Assembly: GCF_902498995.1 (NCBI RefSeq)
Contig: NZ_CABVLY010000022.1
Coordinates: 62,001-126,000, forward strand
Length of the DNA: 64,000 bases
From: Burkholderia anthina
Lineage (GTDB): Bacteria; Pseudomonadota; Gammaproteobacteria; Burkholderiales; Burkholderiaceae
Direction: 5' to 3'
Shown piece by piece: positions 1 through 8,339 of this stretch; the stretch's first letter is position 1, and each line of letters starts with the position of its first letter. The notes under the pieces were generated by a model. It was not told where the DNA came from, did not search any database, and saw nothing but the letters and a program-made list of their open reading frames with translations. The position numbers and the translations under genes were made by a program.

Positions 1-434
1 GGCTCGAGATCGCCCGGCACTTCGGCGCCACCGACTGCTTCGACGGCCGCGACGGCGACCCGGTGGCGGAAGTGATGAAGCTGACCGACGGCGTCGGCGT
101 GGATTGCGCGATCGAGGCGGTCGGCATTCCGGCGACGTTCGAGATGTGCACGTCGCTCGTCGCACCGGGCGGCGTGGTTGCGAACGTCGGCGTACATGGC
201 GTCAAGGCCGACCTGCACCTCGAAAAACTGTGGGATCGCAACATCTCGATCACGACGCGGCTCGTCGACACGGTCAGCACGCCGATGCTGCTGAAGACCG
301 TGCGCGCCGGGCGCATCGATCCGACGCGCCTGATCACGCACCGGTTCTCGCTCGACGACGTGGAAGGCGCGTACGACACGTTCGGGCGCGCCGCGCAGAC
401 CCATGCGTTGAAGGTGATCATCGAAGTCGGCTGA
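1..434 (+). CDS. Zinc-dependent alcohol dehydrogenase, C-terminal part (5' end outside window)
   Basis: The open frame runs in from the left edge (codons in phase from base 3) and stops with TGA at 432-434, so only about the last 143 residues are present. They match the end of the nucleotide-binding domain and the C-terminal lobe of medium-chain Zn alcohol dehydrogenases: VDCAIEAVG, then PGGVVANVGVHG, then the helix region ending HALKVIIEVG. The zinc ligands and the Rossmann glycine motif lie upstream, outside the window. The family oxidises alcohols or reduces aldehydes with NAD(P). Its neighbours are of the hypoxia type, which suggests fermentative redox balancing; that role is inference. 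Confidence 0.85.
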   Translation, partial: LEIARHFGATDCFDGRDGDPVAEVMKLTDGVGVDCAIEAVGIPATFEMCTSLVAPGGVVANVGVHGVKADLHLEKLWDRNISITTRLVDTVSTPMLLKTVRAGRIDPTRLITHRFSLDDVEGAYDTFGRAAQTHALKVIIEVG

Positions 435-440
435 TTGCGC

Positions 441-493
441 GGCCGCGCGTGACGGGAATCGGGATCGTCTGCTGCCCGTCGTCACGCGCGGCC
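441..493. terminator. Bidirectional terminator hairpin between converging genes
   Basis: A perfect 14-bp inverted repeat (441-454 GGCCGCGCGTGACG with 480-493) encloses a 25-nt loop and is followed on the plus strand by TGTTTT. It sits 6 bp after the alcohol dehydrogenase stop and before the stop of the converging metallo-beta-lactamase gene, so it can serve both transcripts. Confidence 0.7.
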
Positions 494-533
494 TGTGTTT
501 TCGCCGGCAGCGCCGCCAGGTCCGTCAGGGTCG

Positions 534-1946
534 TCAGGCCAGCCGGGACGACAGCGCGGCAGGCGCCTGCGTGCCGCCGGCTTCGACTGCGTCCAGATCG
601 ACGCACTGCTCGTAAGTCGGCACCTCGCACGGCCAATGCAGGGTCTCCGAAATACGCCGGCGCAATGCATCCGCGGCGGCGGGTTCGCCATGCGTGATGA
701 AGGTCCGCACGGGCGCGCACTGCATCGTGCCGAGCCACTTGAGAATCTCTTCGTAGTCGGCATGGGCCGACAGCGCCGTGATCGATTCGACCTGCGCGCG
801 CACGCGGACGTACTCGCCGTGAATTTTCAGCGTCGGCTCGTGTGCGGCAAGCGCCGCCCCGCGCGTGCCGGCGGCCTGATAGCCGACCAGCGCGACCGTG
901 TTGCGCGCATCGGGCGCGTAGCGGCTGAGGTGATGCAGCACGCGCCCGCCGGTCGCCATCCCGCTGCCGGCGATGATGACCATCGGGCCATGATGTTCGG
1001 CGATCGCTTTCGACTGCTCGACCGACCGGATCATCGTCGCCGCGTGGCCGAGCGCGTTCGCTTCGGACACGGTCAGCCGGTGTTCGAGGATATGGTGGCG
1101 ATAGATCTCGGTCACGTCCGTCGCCATCGGGCTGTCGAGGAATACCGGGACGCGCGCCATGCGGCCGGATGCCTTCAGCCGCGCGATGTAGTGCAGGATT
1201 TCCTGTGCGCGGCCGACGGTGAAGCAGGGCATCACGACGACCCCGCCGCGCGCGAAGGTCTTGTCGAACAGCGCGGCCAGTTCGTTCTCGGGATCCGACA
1301 CCGGATGCAGGCGGTCGCCGTACGTCGATTCGACCACCAGGTAATCCGCATGCGCGGGCGGCTGCGGCGGCTGCAGGATCGGGTCGTGATAGCGGCCGAG
1401 GTCGCCGGAGAACGCGAGCACCTTGTGATCCCAGTGCATCACGACGCTCGCCGCGCCCAGAATGTGCCCGGCCGGCAGCAGGCGAAACGCCAGCCCGCCA
1501 CCCAGCGCGGTGCATTCGTCGAACGCGACGGGCTTCAGCAGGTGCAGCGCGCGCTGCGCGTCGTCCAGCGTGTAAAGCGGCTGCGCGGGATGGTGCTTCG
1601 AATAGCCGTGCCGGTTCGCGAAGTCGGCTTCCTCTTCCTGCAGCCGCGCGCTGTCGCGCAGCATGATGTCGCAGAGCTCGGCCGTGGCCGCCGTGCAGTA
1701 CACCGGGCCGCGATACCCTTCGCGCACGAGCAACGGGAGATAGCCGGTGTGATCGATATGCGCGTGCGTGAGCACGACCGCGTCCAGCGTGTCGGGCGCG
1801 AGCGGCAGCGGACGCCAGTTGCGCAGCCGCAGGTTCTTCGTGCCCTGGAACAGGCCGCAGTCGACAAGGACGCGCCGGCCGCCATGCTCGACCAGATACT
1901 TCGAGCCGGTCACGGTTTCGGTCGCACCGAGAAAAGTCAGTTTCAT
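534..1946 (-). CDS. MBL-fold metallo-hydrolase with beta-CASP and RNA-metabolising C-terminal domain
   Basis: A 470-residue protein with the order metallo-beta-lactamase fold, beta-CASP cap, RMMBL domain. The metal-binding motif HAHIDHTGYLP lies near residue 60, with later ligand motifs GDLGR, SAHAD and ITHGEP, so the two-zinc site looks intact. The family (CPSF73-like exonucleases, bacterial YbcI/RNase J-like proteins) cleaves RNA phosphodiester bonds, but many bacterial members have unknown substrates. The start chosen is the ATG giving MKLTFLGATETVTG, the typical N-terminus; a longer reading frame upstream has no family sequence. The start is preceded by GGTGAGG. Candidate Anr dyads lie 65-145 bp upstream. 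Confidence 0.9.
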   Translation of the reverse strand: MKLTFLGATETVTGSKYLVEHGGRRVLVDCGLFQGTKNLRLRNWRPLPLAPDTLDAVVLTHAHIDHTGYLPLLVREGYRGPVYCTAATAELCDIMLRDSARLQEEEADFANRHGYSKHHPAQPLYTLDDAQRALHLLKPVAFDECTALGGGLAFRLLPAGHILGAASVVMHWDHKVLAFSGDLGRYHDPILQPPQPPAHADYLVVESTYGDRLHPVSDPENELAALFDKTFARGGVVVMPCFTVGRAQEILHYIARLKASGRMARVPVFLDSPMATDVTEIYRHHILEHRLTVSEANALGHAATMIRSVEQSKAIAEHHGPMVIIAGSGMATGGRVLHHLSRYAPDARNTVALVGYQAAGTRGAALAAHEPTLKIHGEYVRVRAQVESITALSAHADYEEILKWLGTMQCAPVRTFITHGEPAAADALRRRISETLHWPCEVPTYEQCVDLDAVEAGGTQAPAALSSRLA

Positions 1947-2077
1947 GGATCGCCTCACCGGGAGTCGAGGGAGCAGTGAATCGATTACATCCCGAATGCG
2001 CGCGCGGCGGTTGACCGAAATCAGGAATTGCGGGATATCCCTGCGCGCCGGGCAAGATGCGCGGACGGGCACACGGC

Positions 2078-2091
2078 TTGACGACGATCAA
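2078..2091. promoter_or_regulatory. FNR/Anr-type box (TTGACGACGATCAA)
   Basis: TTGAC-GACG-ATCAA matches the FNR/Anr consensus TTGAT-N4-ATCAA except at one degenerate position. It lies between the divergent metallo-hydrolase (start 1946) and hypothetical gene (start 2231). A weaker version, TTGACCGAAATCAG, occurs at 2011-2024, nearer the metallo-hydrolase start. Confidence 0.6.
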
Positions 2092-2230
2092 CCTTCGGCC
2101 CCGGCGGTGGCAGAATAGTGATGGCGTGCGCGCCTGCGGTATCTGCGGTGTCGTGTCGTGACCCCGTTATCCGCGCATGCCGCGCACGCGATGCGTATCG
2201 GTTTCACGGGCCTTTCGGGATGCACTCATC

Positions 2231-2650
2231 ATGACGTTGATCGCCAATCTGGATGGGGCCGGGCCGCTCTACCGGCTGTGTTTCGTCCGCTCGCCGTGGG
2301 CGTGGTTTACCTGCTTGCCGCTCGACGAGCAATGCGGCGAGCGCTGGGCGGACGTGCCGTACCAGAACGCCGCGAAACCGCCGTACGGCGATTCGCGCGC
2401 GCAGTTGCTCCGGGTTGCGTTCGATGCGCCGCGCCTGTTGCCGCCCGAGGCCGGGCGGCACGGGCAGGCATGGAGCGTCCAGCAGATCAACCGCGGTGCG
2501 GTGCCGTGGCTGCGCAGCGAGGATTTCGTCGACGCGATGACGCTGACCGTTCCGGCCGGGACGACGCTTGCCGCGTTCGTCGAGAAGATCGAGGCCGCCG
2601 GCGGCACCGTCTACGGCCCGCTCGGCTGGGCGGAACTGCCGCCCTGGTAG
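2231..2650 (+). CDS. Hypothetical protein, 139 aa
   Basis: I do not recognise this family. The frame begins at ATG 2231 (MTLIANLDGAG) and ends at TAG 2648-2650. The protein is soluble-looking, rich in Trp and Pro (motifs SPWAWFTCLP and GPLGWAELPPW), with no signal peptide or membrane segment. An upstream in-frame ATG at 2177 would add 18 residues of unlikely composition, so the shorter form is preferred. It stands alone, convergent with the exporter operon, and shares an intergenic region carrying an Anr-type box with the metallo-hydrolase, so low-oxygen control is plausible. Function unknown. Confidence 0.6.
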   Translation: MTLIANLDGAGPLYRLCFVRSPWAWFTCLPLDEQCGERWADVPYQNAAKPPYGDSRAQLLRVAFDAPRLLPPEAGRHGQAWSVQQINRGAVPWLRSEDFVDAMTLTVPAGTTLAAFVEKIEAAGGTVYGPLGWAELPPW

Positions 2651-2709
2651 CGGCCCGGCATCGTCGCGCAAACGGGCTGAACGCGGCGGAATGCCCGCGC
2701 GGCGCGCTT

Positions 2710-2817
2710 GTCGGCCCGTTTGTCAGTCTATTTGTCAGCCTGTTTGTCAGCCCGGTCGTCAGCCCGGTCGTCAGCCCGGTCGTCAGCCCGGTCGTCAGCT
2801 CGCACGTCAGCTCGCGT
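2710..2817. repeat. 12-bp tandem repeat (about nine units) spanning the 3' end of the outer membrane factor gene
   Basis: Nine consecutive 12-bp units start at 2710 and recur every 12 bases to 2806. Units at 2746, 2758, 2770 and 2782 are identical (GTCAGCCCGGTC); those at the two ends are diverged (GTCGGCCCGTTT, GTCAGTCTATTT, GTCAGCTCGCAC). Because 12 is a multiple of three, each unit except the first carries TCA in phase with the minus-strand efflux gene, giving a ladder of in-frame TGA stops at 2807, 2795, 2783, 2771, 2759, 2747, 2735 and 2723. The array lies between the converging 2231-2650 gene and the efflux gene. Confidence 0.85.
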
Positions 2818-4297
2818 CGCCCCAGCCGCCGCCGAGCGCGACGTAGAACGCGACCGTGTCCTGCAGGCGCTGCGCGACGGCCTGCAGCCACGCAATCCGC
2901 GCCTGATGGTATTGCACGTCGGCGACCAGCAACTGGACGTAGCCCGCGATGCCCGCGTCGTAGCCGGCCTGCGTCAGCTTCAGCGCATCGCGGGCGGCGG
3001 CCATCGCGCGGGCCTGCGCGTCGAGCGCCGTCGCGTCGTTGGCGAGCGCGCGCAACGTGTCGGCTACCTGCGAGAACGCCGACAGGACGACCTGCCGGTA
3101 GCTCGCATCGGCTTCGTCGTACGCATCTTGCGCGGCGCGCCGCTGGTTCAGCAGCGTGCCGCCGTGAAACAGCGGCGCGGTCAGCCCGGCGCCGGCACTC
3201 CACGCGCGGCCGGCCGGCGCGAACAGCTGGCCGGCGACGATGCTGTCGAATCCGCCCGATGCGGACAGCGTGAGGTTCGGGTAGAGCGCGGCCGTCGCGA
3301 CGCCGACCTGCGCGCCGGCCACGTGCAACTGGGCTTGCGCCTGCAGGATGTCGGGCCGGCGGCGCACCAGCGACGACGGCGCCGTATCGGGCAGGCTGGC
3401 GGGCAGCGCGATGCCATCGAGCGACAGGTCCGGTGTCTGCCAGTCGACCGGGTAGCGGCCGGCCAATAGCGCAAGCAGGTCGTCGGCCTGCGTGCGCTTC
3501 TGGTCGAGCGCGGGCAGGGCCGCCTCGAGCGACGCCCGCTGCGATTCCAGCGTCAGCACCGCGACGTAGGCCGCTGCGCCGGCCGTCACCTGCGCGTGCG
3601 TCAGACGAATCTGCTCGTCGAGCAGGGTAATCATTTCGCGCGTGGCCGCGGTCTCGTCGCGATAGGCGGCGCGCGCGACCATCGTGTTGACGACGTTGGC
3701 GGTCAGCATCAGGTAGGCGCCCGCCAGCGCCTGGCGCTGCGCATCGACGCCGGCCGCCAGCGCTTCGACCTGGCGCCGTTCGCCGCCCCACAGATCGAGC
3801 GTATAGCTGACCGTCGCGGACAGCGTGAACAGGTTGAAGATCGATGCCGGCAATGCCTGGCCCGTGCGCAGCGGCGCATCACGCTGGCGCGCCGCGCCGG
3901 CCTGCGCATCCATCTGCGGGAAGAAGATGCCCTGGCCGGCCCGCAGTGCGTGTTCGCTGCGCCGCAGCGTCGCTTCGGCGAGATCGAGCGTCGGGCTGCC
4001 GGTCAGGGCTTCGTCGACGGTCGCGTCGATCGCGCGGCTGCCGAAGCGCGTCCACCAGTCGCGCGTGAGCGCCGTATCCGCCGACAATGCCTGCGTCCGG
4101 CCGTCGCCGCGCCAGGGGCCGGCCGCCGCGCGCGGATCGCCGGGCGGCACGAAGCGGGCGACGCGCGGCGCGGGCGGCGGGACGAAGTCCGGCCCGACCG
4201 TGCATCCCGCGAGCAGCGCGGCGATGACCAGCGCACCCGCCCGGCGGCGCGGCGCATGCGCGCGATGGATGCCGTTATTTGCCTGCGACGTACACAT
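2807..4297 (-). CDS. Outer membrane factor lipoprotein of an efflux system (NodT/OprM family)
   Basis: A 496-residue TolC-like channel. The N-terminus has an Arg-rich start, a hydrophobic stretch and a lipobox LLAGC (lipidated Cys near residue 32) followed by TVGPDF, the usual start of NodT-family mature proteins. The rest shows the duplicated OMF pattern (LDLAEATLRRSEHALRAGQ; later PDILQAQAQLHVAGAQVGVA and LYPNLTLSASGGFDS). The best start is ATG 4295-4297, which overlaps the end of the membrane fusion gene by 23 bp; no other in-frame start precedes the lipobox. It is the last gene of an exporter operon and should form the outer membrane exit duct. Confidence 0.88.
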   Translation of the reverse strand: MCTSQANNGIHRAHAPRRRAGALVIAALLAGCTVGPDFVPPPAPRVARFVPPGDPRAAAGPWRGDGRTQALSADTALTRDWWTRFGSRAIDATVDEALTGSPTLDLAEATLRRSEHALRAGQGIFFPQMDAQAGAARQRDAPLRTGQALPASIFNLFTLSATVSYTLDLWGGERRQVEALAAGVDAQRQALAGAYLMLTANVVNTMVARAAYRDETAATREMITLLDEQIRLTHAQVTAGAAAYVAVLTLESQRASLEAALPALDQKRTQADDLLALLAGRYPVDWQTPDLSLDGIALPASLPDTAPSSLVRRRPDILQAQAQLHVAGAQVGVATAALYPNLTLSASGGFDSIVAGQLFAPAGRAWSAGAGLTAPLFHGGTLLNQRRAAQDAYDEADASYRQVVLSAFSQVADTLRALANDATALDAQARAMAAARDALKLTQAGYDAGIAGYVQLLVADVQYHQARIAWLQAVAQRLQDTVAFYVALGGGWGDAS

Positions 4298-5360
4298 CGA
4301 CGATCTGCCCGGGAAACAGCCGCACATTCCTGTTCGGCACGATACGGAAAATGACCGGCAGCACGCGCACGTCGACACGCTCGGTGCGCTGGTCGGACAG
4401 CTCGATCTTCGGCGTGACGTACGGCTGCACGCGGACGAACTGGAGATCGGCCTCGACCGACGTGCCGCGCACGAACATGTGCGCCTTCAGCGCATGGAGG
4501 TCGGGCAACTGATGGATCAGGATTTCGTCGATGTAGCAGCGCACCTGCAGGCGGTCGACCGGCGTGCCGAGCACCGCGACGGGCGCGTTGCCCTGCGTGT
4601 AGGTGTCGTACAGCCCCTGCGAGGTCAGGTAGGACCCGACGGCTGCATTCATCGCCAGGACCGTGCCGTCGGCGGGCGCGCGCAGCGTGTAGCGGGCCAG
4701 CAGCGCGGCCGCCGCGTCGGCCGCGCGCCGCAGCGCGATGGCCTGCGCTTCCTGGTTGCGCACGTCGTAGCGCCATGCGCCGGCTTTGGTCAGACGATAC
4801 TGCCGCGTCACGACGTCCAGGTTGGCCGCCGCGACGCGCACCGCGTTCGCGGCCGTGTCGAGCGCGTCGCGGCTGACGGCTTTCGGATCGATGTCGTACG
4901 CGTGCCGCTGCTTGTCGTACTGATCCTGCGCGAGCTTCAGGCTCGCCTGCGCGGCCGTCGTCTGCGCGCTGGCCACGTCGAGCACCTCGCGACGCGGCTG
5001 CGCCTTCAGTTCGTCGAGCAGCGCGTCTGCCGCGTCCGCCTGTGCCGCGAGCTGGGCGGCGGTGGCGCGCTGCACCGAGTCGTCGATCGCCAGCAGCGCG
5101 TCGCCGGCCTTCACCGGGTCGCCGTCGTGCACGAGAATGCGCGTCACCGCGCCCGACACGTCCGGATAGACGTTCACGTTCGCGCCGGCCGGCTGCTCGC
5201 TCTCCACGATCCCGTTCGCATAGACGCCGCGCGCGTACGGATTGGCGGCCGGCTTGAATACCGGCGGCTGCGGCGGTTCCTGACGACTGTAAACCCAGGC
5301 GGCCACGAGGCTTGCCAGGAAGCCGAGCAGGGCCGCCACGAACACGAGCCGGTGTTTCAT
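4275..5360 (-). CDS. HlyD-family membrane fusion (periplasmic adaptor) protein
   Basis: A 361-residue protein with one N-terminal anchor (LVFVAALLGFLASLVAAWVY) and a short proline linker, then the lipoyl/hairpin/beta-barrel order of HlyD adaptors: NVYPDVSGAVTRILVHDGDPVKAGDALLAIDD near residues 64-94, a long Ala-rich coiled-coil hairpin, and a closing barrel strand (APADGTVLAMNAAVG). It links the inner membrane ABC transporter to the outer membrane factor. Its ATG overlaps the TGA of the ATPase gene by ATGA, showing translational coupling. The pairing with a DevC/MacB-like permease rather than an RND pump suggests export of a lipid, glycolipid or peptide; substrate unknown. Confidence 0.9.
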   Translation of the reverse strand: MKHRLVFVAALLGFLASLVAAWVYSRQEPPQPPVFKPAANPYARGVYANGIVESEQPAGANVNVYPDVSGAVTRILVHDGDPVKAGDALLAIDDSVQRATAAQLAAQADAADALLDELKAQPRREVLDVASAQTTAAQASLKLAQDQYDKQRHAYDIDPKAVSRDALDTAANAVRVAAANLDVVTRQYRLTKAGAWRYDVRNQEAQAIALRRAADAAAALLARYTLRAPADGTVLAMNAAVGSYLTSQGLYDTYTQGNAPVAVLGTPVDRLQVRCYIDEILIHQLPDLHALKAHMFVRGTSVEADLQFVRVQPYVTPKIELSDQRTERVDVRVLPVIFRIVPNRNVRLFPGQIVDVYVAGK

Positions 5361-6061
5361 CGCGCACCTCCGCGCTCGATTCCGTTGAGCTGGCCGTCTT
5401 CCATGCGCAGGATGCGGTCCGCGTATTCGAAGATCCGCGCGTCGTGCGTGACGATCACGATGCAGCGCGTGTCGTTCAGCACCTTGTGCTTGACGAAGTC
5501 GATGATCATGCGGCCCGTGTCGCCGTCGAGCGACGCGGTCGGCTCGTCGAGGATCAGCAGGTCGGGCTGGCTGACGATCGCGCGCGCGATCGCGACGCGC
5601 TGCTGTTCGCCGCCGGACAGCTTGACGGGCGGCAGTTGCGCGCGGTTCTTGAGCCCGACGACGTCGAGATAGACGAGCGCCTCCTTCATCGCGTCATCCC
5701 ACGGCCGGCGCTTCAGGATCAGCGGGATCGCGACGTTCTCCGCGGTCGTGAGCCGCGGGAACAGGTGATAGTCCTGGAACACGAAGCCGATCCGGTTCAG
5801 CCGGAAGTCGGCGATCGCGTCGTTCGGCTGCGCCCACAGGTCGACGCCGTCGATCGCCACCGAGCCGGATTCCGGGCGCAGGATGCCCGAGATCACGCTG
5901 AGCAGCGTCGTCTTGCCGCTGCCGGACGGCCCGACGATCAGCAGCATCTCGCCGAAGTTCGCCTGCATCGACACGTCGCGCAATGCCTGCGTGCGCGCAT
6001 CGCCTTCGCCGAACCATTTGCTGACGCCGCGGGCGTCGATCGCGATGCCGGCCATCGTCAT
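5357..6061 (-). CDS. ABC exporter ATP-binding protein (MacB/LolD/DevA type)
   Basis: A 234-residue nucleotide-binding subunit. Walker A GPSGSGKTT is at about residues 44-52, then the Q-loop (GFVFQDYHLFPRLT), signature LSGGEQQRVAIARA and Walker B LLILDEPTASLDG followed by an intact H-loop (VTHD). This is the short MacB/LolD class that works with FtsX-fold permeases. The start is ATG 6059-6061, overlapping the permease stop as ATGA; a second ATG two codons later is also possible. It powers the exporter formed with the permease and adaptor on either side. Confidence 0.92.
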   Translation of the reverse strand: MTMAGIAIDARGVSKWFGEGDARTQALRDVSMQANFGEMLLIVGPSGSGKTTLLSVISGILRPESGSVAIDGVDLWAQPNDAIADFRLNRIGFVFQDYHLFPRLTTAENVAIPLILKRRPWDDAMKEALVYLDVVGLKNRAQLPPVKLSGGEQQRVAIARAIVSQPDLLILDEPTASLDGDTGRMIIDFVKHKVLNDTRCIVIVTHDARIFEYADRILRMEDGQLNGIERGGAR

Positions 6062-7194
6062 CCCCGGAAGATGTCGAACGGCTCGATGCGCAGCACGCGC
6101 CGCACGCCGAGATAGCTCGAGATCGTCGCGATCACGACCACCATGCCGAACGCGAGGGACAGGTTGCCGAACGTGATGAGCGCCGCGTAGTCGGGAATCT
6201 GCAGTTTCGCGAGACTGATCATCAGCACGCACAGCCCGACGCCGATGCCGTAGCCCGTCAGCGCGGTGAAGGTCGCCTGGAACAGGATCATCGCGACCAG
6301 CTCGTGGCGCTTCGCGCCGATCGCCTTCAGCGCGCCGAACTTGTCCAGGTTCTCGAGGATGAACGCGTAGAACGTCTGGCCCGAGATCGACAGCCCGATG
6401 ATGAAGCTGATGATCGTCATCAGCATGATGTTGGTGCCGAGCCCGGTCTCGTACTTGTAGAAGCGCGAGATCTGCGCGATGAATTCGTCGCGCGTGTACG
6501 CGCGATAGCCGAGCGCATTCACCACTGCCTGGATGTGTGCGATGTCCGCATCCGACTTCGGCTCGACGAGGATGTAAGACGTCGTGAAGCGCGGCGACGG
6601 GATGTACCGGATCGCGCGGGCGTACGTGGTGTAGAGCGTCGGTGTGCCGAACAGGCCGCTCGCGGCGACCTTCGCGATGCCGACGATCACGCCGCGATGA
6701 TCGTTCAGCTCGAAATCGGTGCCGACGGCCGGATTCTCGAGCTTCGGAAACTCGGGATCCTGGATCGCGATGAAGCCGTTCTCCGCGTAGATGTCCTCGA
6801 TGCGGCCCTGCAGCATCGTCGGGCGGCCGAGCAGGCTCGCGTCGTCGAGGCCGACCACCGTCACGGCCTGGTAGGTGCCGGAGCGCAGCTTCACGAGCGC
6901 GGCGCCGGAGTAGAGCGGCACCGCGTACTTGACGCCGTCGATGCTGCGCACCGCATCGAGCACGTAGTCGGGCATGCCGATGCTGTTCGCGATCGTCTTC
7001 ACGGCCGGGTCCATCACCCAGACCTTCGCGCCGATATTGATGACCGACGCCGACGACTTGTTCAGGATGCCGGCGAACAGCGACGTCATCTCGATCATCA
7101 GCAGTACCGAGAACGTGATGCCGACGGTCAGCGCGGTGAATTTCGCGCTGTCGTTGACGAGCAGCTTGAACGCGAGTCTCAGGATGCCGTTCAT
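6058..7194 (-). CDS. ABC exporter permease, FtsX/MacB fold (DevC-like)
   Basis: A 378-residue protein with one N-terminal membrane helix (about residues 18-42), a large periplasmic domain, and three C-terminal helices (IMLMTIISFIIGLSISG, MILFQATFTALTGYGIGVG, and the last before RRVLRIEPFDIFRG). This 1+3 layout with a periplasmic MacB-PCD-like domain is typical of DevC and MacB permeases, which extrude substrates mechanically through an adaptor and TolC. It lies 28 bp downstream of the 62-residue membrane protein and heads the coupled set permease-ATPase-adaptor. Confidence 0.9.
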   Translation of the reverse strand: MNGILRLAFKLLVNDSAKFTALTVGITFSVLLMIEMTSLFAGILNKSSASVINIGAKVWVMDPAVKTIANSIGMPDYVLDAVRSIDGVKYAVPLYSGAALVKLRSGTYQAVTVVGLDDASLLGRPTMLQGRIEDIYAENGFIAIQDPEFPKLENPAVGTDFELNDHRGVIVGIAKVAASGLFGTPTLYTTYARAIRYIPSPRFTTSYILVEPKSDADIAHIQAVVNALGYRAYTRDEFIAQISRFYKYETGLGTNIMLMTIISFIIGLSISGQTFYAFILENLDKFGALKAIGAKRHELVAMILFQATFTALTGYGIGVGLCVLMISLAKLQIPDYAALITFGNLSLAFGMVVVIATISSYLGVRRVLRIEPFDIFRG

Positions 7195-7222
7195 GGTGGC
7201 GAGGGCGGCGGTGTCGCGCGTG

Positions 7223-7411
7223 TCACGGGCGGTCGCCCGCGCCGGGATTCAGCAGCACGACGAACGCGAGGATGCTCGAGATCAGCGTGACGATCGCGTA
7301 CCTGAACACCCGCTCGTCGAACAGCATCCCGTGCACGATGCCGACCAGCGATGCAATCGCGATGAACACGCTGAGCGTCGCCAGAACGATTCGATACTGT
7401 TTGCGGATCAT
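7223..7411 (-). CDS. Small membrane protein, 62 aa
   Basis: A short frame from ATG 7409-7411 to TGA 7223-7225 encodes a protein with two hydrophobic stretches (IVLATLSVFIAIASLVGIV, then YAIVTLISSILAFVVLLNP) separated by a charged turn. A good GGGAGA ribosome site precedes the start, and the gene is the first of the exporter operon, 28 bp before the permease. A perfect FNR/Anr box lies 68 bp upstream. I do not recognise the family; it may be an accessory subunit of the exporter, but this rests only on position. Confidence 0.65.
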   Translation of the reverse strand: MIRKQYRIVLATLSVFIAIASLVGIVHGMLFDERVFRYAIVTLISSILAFVVLLNPGAGDRP

Positions 7412-7478
7412 GACGGTCTCCCGGGGCGGGGTTGTCGCTCCGCCTGTCGTCATGATCGCGTTGCGCGCGGACGCGCCG

Positions 7479-7492
7479 TTGATCTGTATCAA
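7479..7492. promoter_or_regulatory. FNR/Anr box, perfect (TTGATCTGTATCAA)
   Basis: A full match to TTGAT-N4-ATCAA, centred about 75 bp upstream of the exporter operon's first start (7411) on the minus strand. It is the strongest oxygen-control signal in the window. Confidence 0.75.
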
Positions 7493-7546
7493 CGGGCAAA
7501 ATCGGCCGCGGCACGGTCGACATGCCTCGTGCCGGCACGCCGTTGA

Positions 7547-7560
7547 TTGATCCTCGTCAA
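7547..7560. promoter_or_regulatory. FNR/Anr-type box (TTGATCCTCGTCAA)
   Basis: TTGAT-CCTC-GTCAA differs from the consensus at one position. It lies 93 bp before the BON-domain gene on the plus strand, so the divergent 7412-7652 region appears to have one box for each direction. Confidence 0.65.
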
Positions 7561-7652
7561 GCCGCCGACGTCGCCGTGCGCGATGCTGGCTGCAGTGCGG
7601 CACGCATCCGATCGCAAGCTTCGCGACCGGCACCGGCCGCCGGGAGACCGAC

Positions 7653-8300
7653 ATGAAGTCCGATGCAGCACTCAAGCAGGACGTCGAGCAGGCGCTGTTC
7701 TGGAATCCGGCGGTCGACGCGCGTCGGATCGACGTCGATGTCCGCGACCGGATCGTGACGTTGCGCGGCACGGTCGACAGCTGGGCACAGAAGCTCGAGG
7801 CGCAGAAAACGGCGCTGCACGTCGCGGACGCGCGCGCACTGGTGCTCGAACTGAGCGTGACCCCGCCCGAGAACGCCTGCGCGGACCAGGAACTGGCGGT
7901 CGCCATCACGTTCGCGCTCGGCTGGCAGGAGGCGTTGCGCGATCACGCGATCCGCGTCGAGGTCGATCACGGCTGCGTGACGCTCGACGGCGAGGTCGAT
8001 CATGCGTTCCAGAGCCGCGCGGCGGAAGCCATGGTGAGCCGGATGATCGGCGTCGTCGGCGTGGCGAACCGCATCCAGGTGCGTGCCGACCGCACGGTGC
8101 CGGACGTCGGCACCCGGATCGCCGAAGCGCTCGCGCGTCGCGCGCAGCGCGAATCCGCGGGAATTTCGATCGAAGCGGCCGACGGCATCGTCACGTTGAC
8201 GGGCACGGTCGCCTCGCTGGCCGAACGGCGTGCCGCGTGCGGTGCGGCGGGATCGGTGAGGGGCGTCCGGGAGGTCGTCGACCGGCTGACCGTTGCCTGA
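7653..8300 (+). CDS. Protein with three BON domains (OsmY-like)
   Basis: A 215-residue protein made of three successive BON repeats, at roughly residues 4-70, 75-140 and 145-213. Each has the pattern of a helix, then a V-x-V-x-x-G-x-V-T-L-x-G-x-V strand pair (IVTLRGTVDSW, CVTLDGEVDHAF, IVTLTGTVASL). BON modules bind phospholipid or other surfaces and occur in the stress protein OsmY. No signal peptide is visible, unlike OsmY, so this member may be cytoplasmic. The gene follows an Anr-type box and precedes ftsH by 134 bp, in keeping with a stress or low-oxygen role. Confidence 0.88.
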   Translation: MKSDAALKQDVEQALFWNPAVDARRIDVDVRDRIVTLRGTVDSWAQKLEAQKTALHVADARALVLELSVTPPENACADQELAVAITFALGWQEALRDHAIRVEVDHGCVTLDGEVDHAFQSRAAEAMVSRMIGVVGVANRIQVRADRTVPDVGTRIAEALARRAQRESAGISIEAADGIVTLTGTVASLAERRAACGAAGSVRGVREVVDRLTVA

Positions 8301-8339
8301 GCGGCTTGCACAGGCCGTCTACTGCCAGGAGAAGCCGCC

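Noticed and set aside
2710..2817. CRISPR-like array
   Set aside because: The 12-bp units are contiguous with no unique spacers and there are no cas genes.
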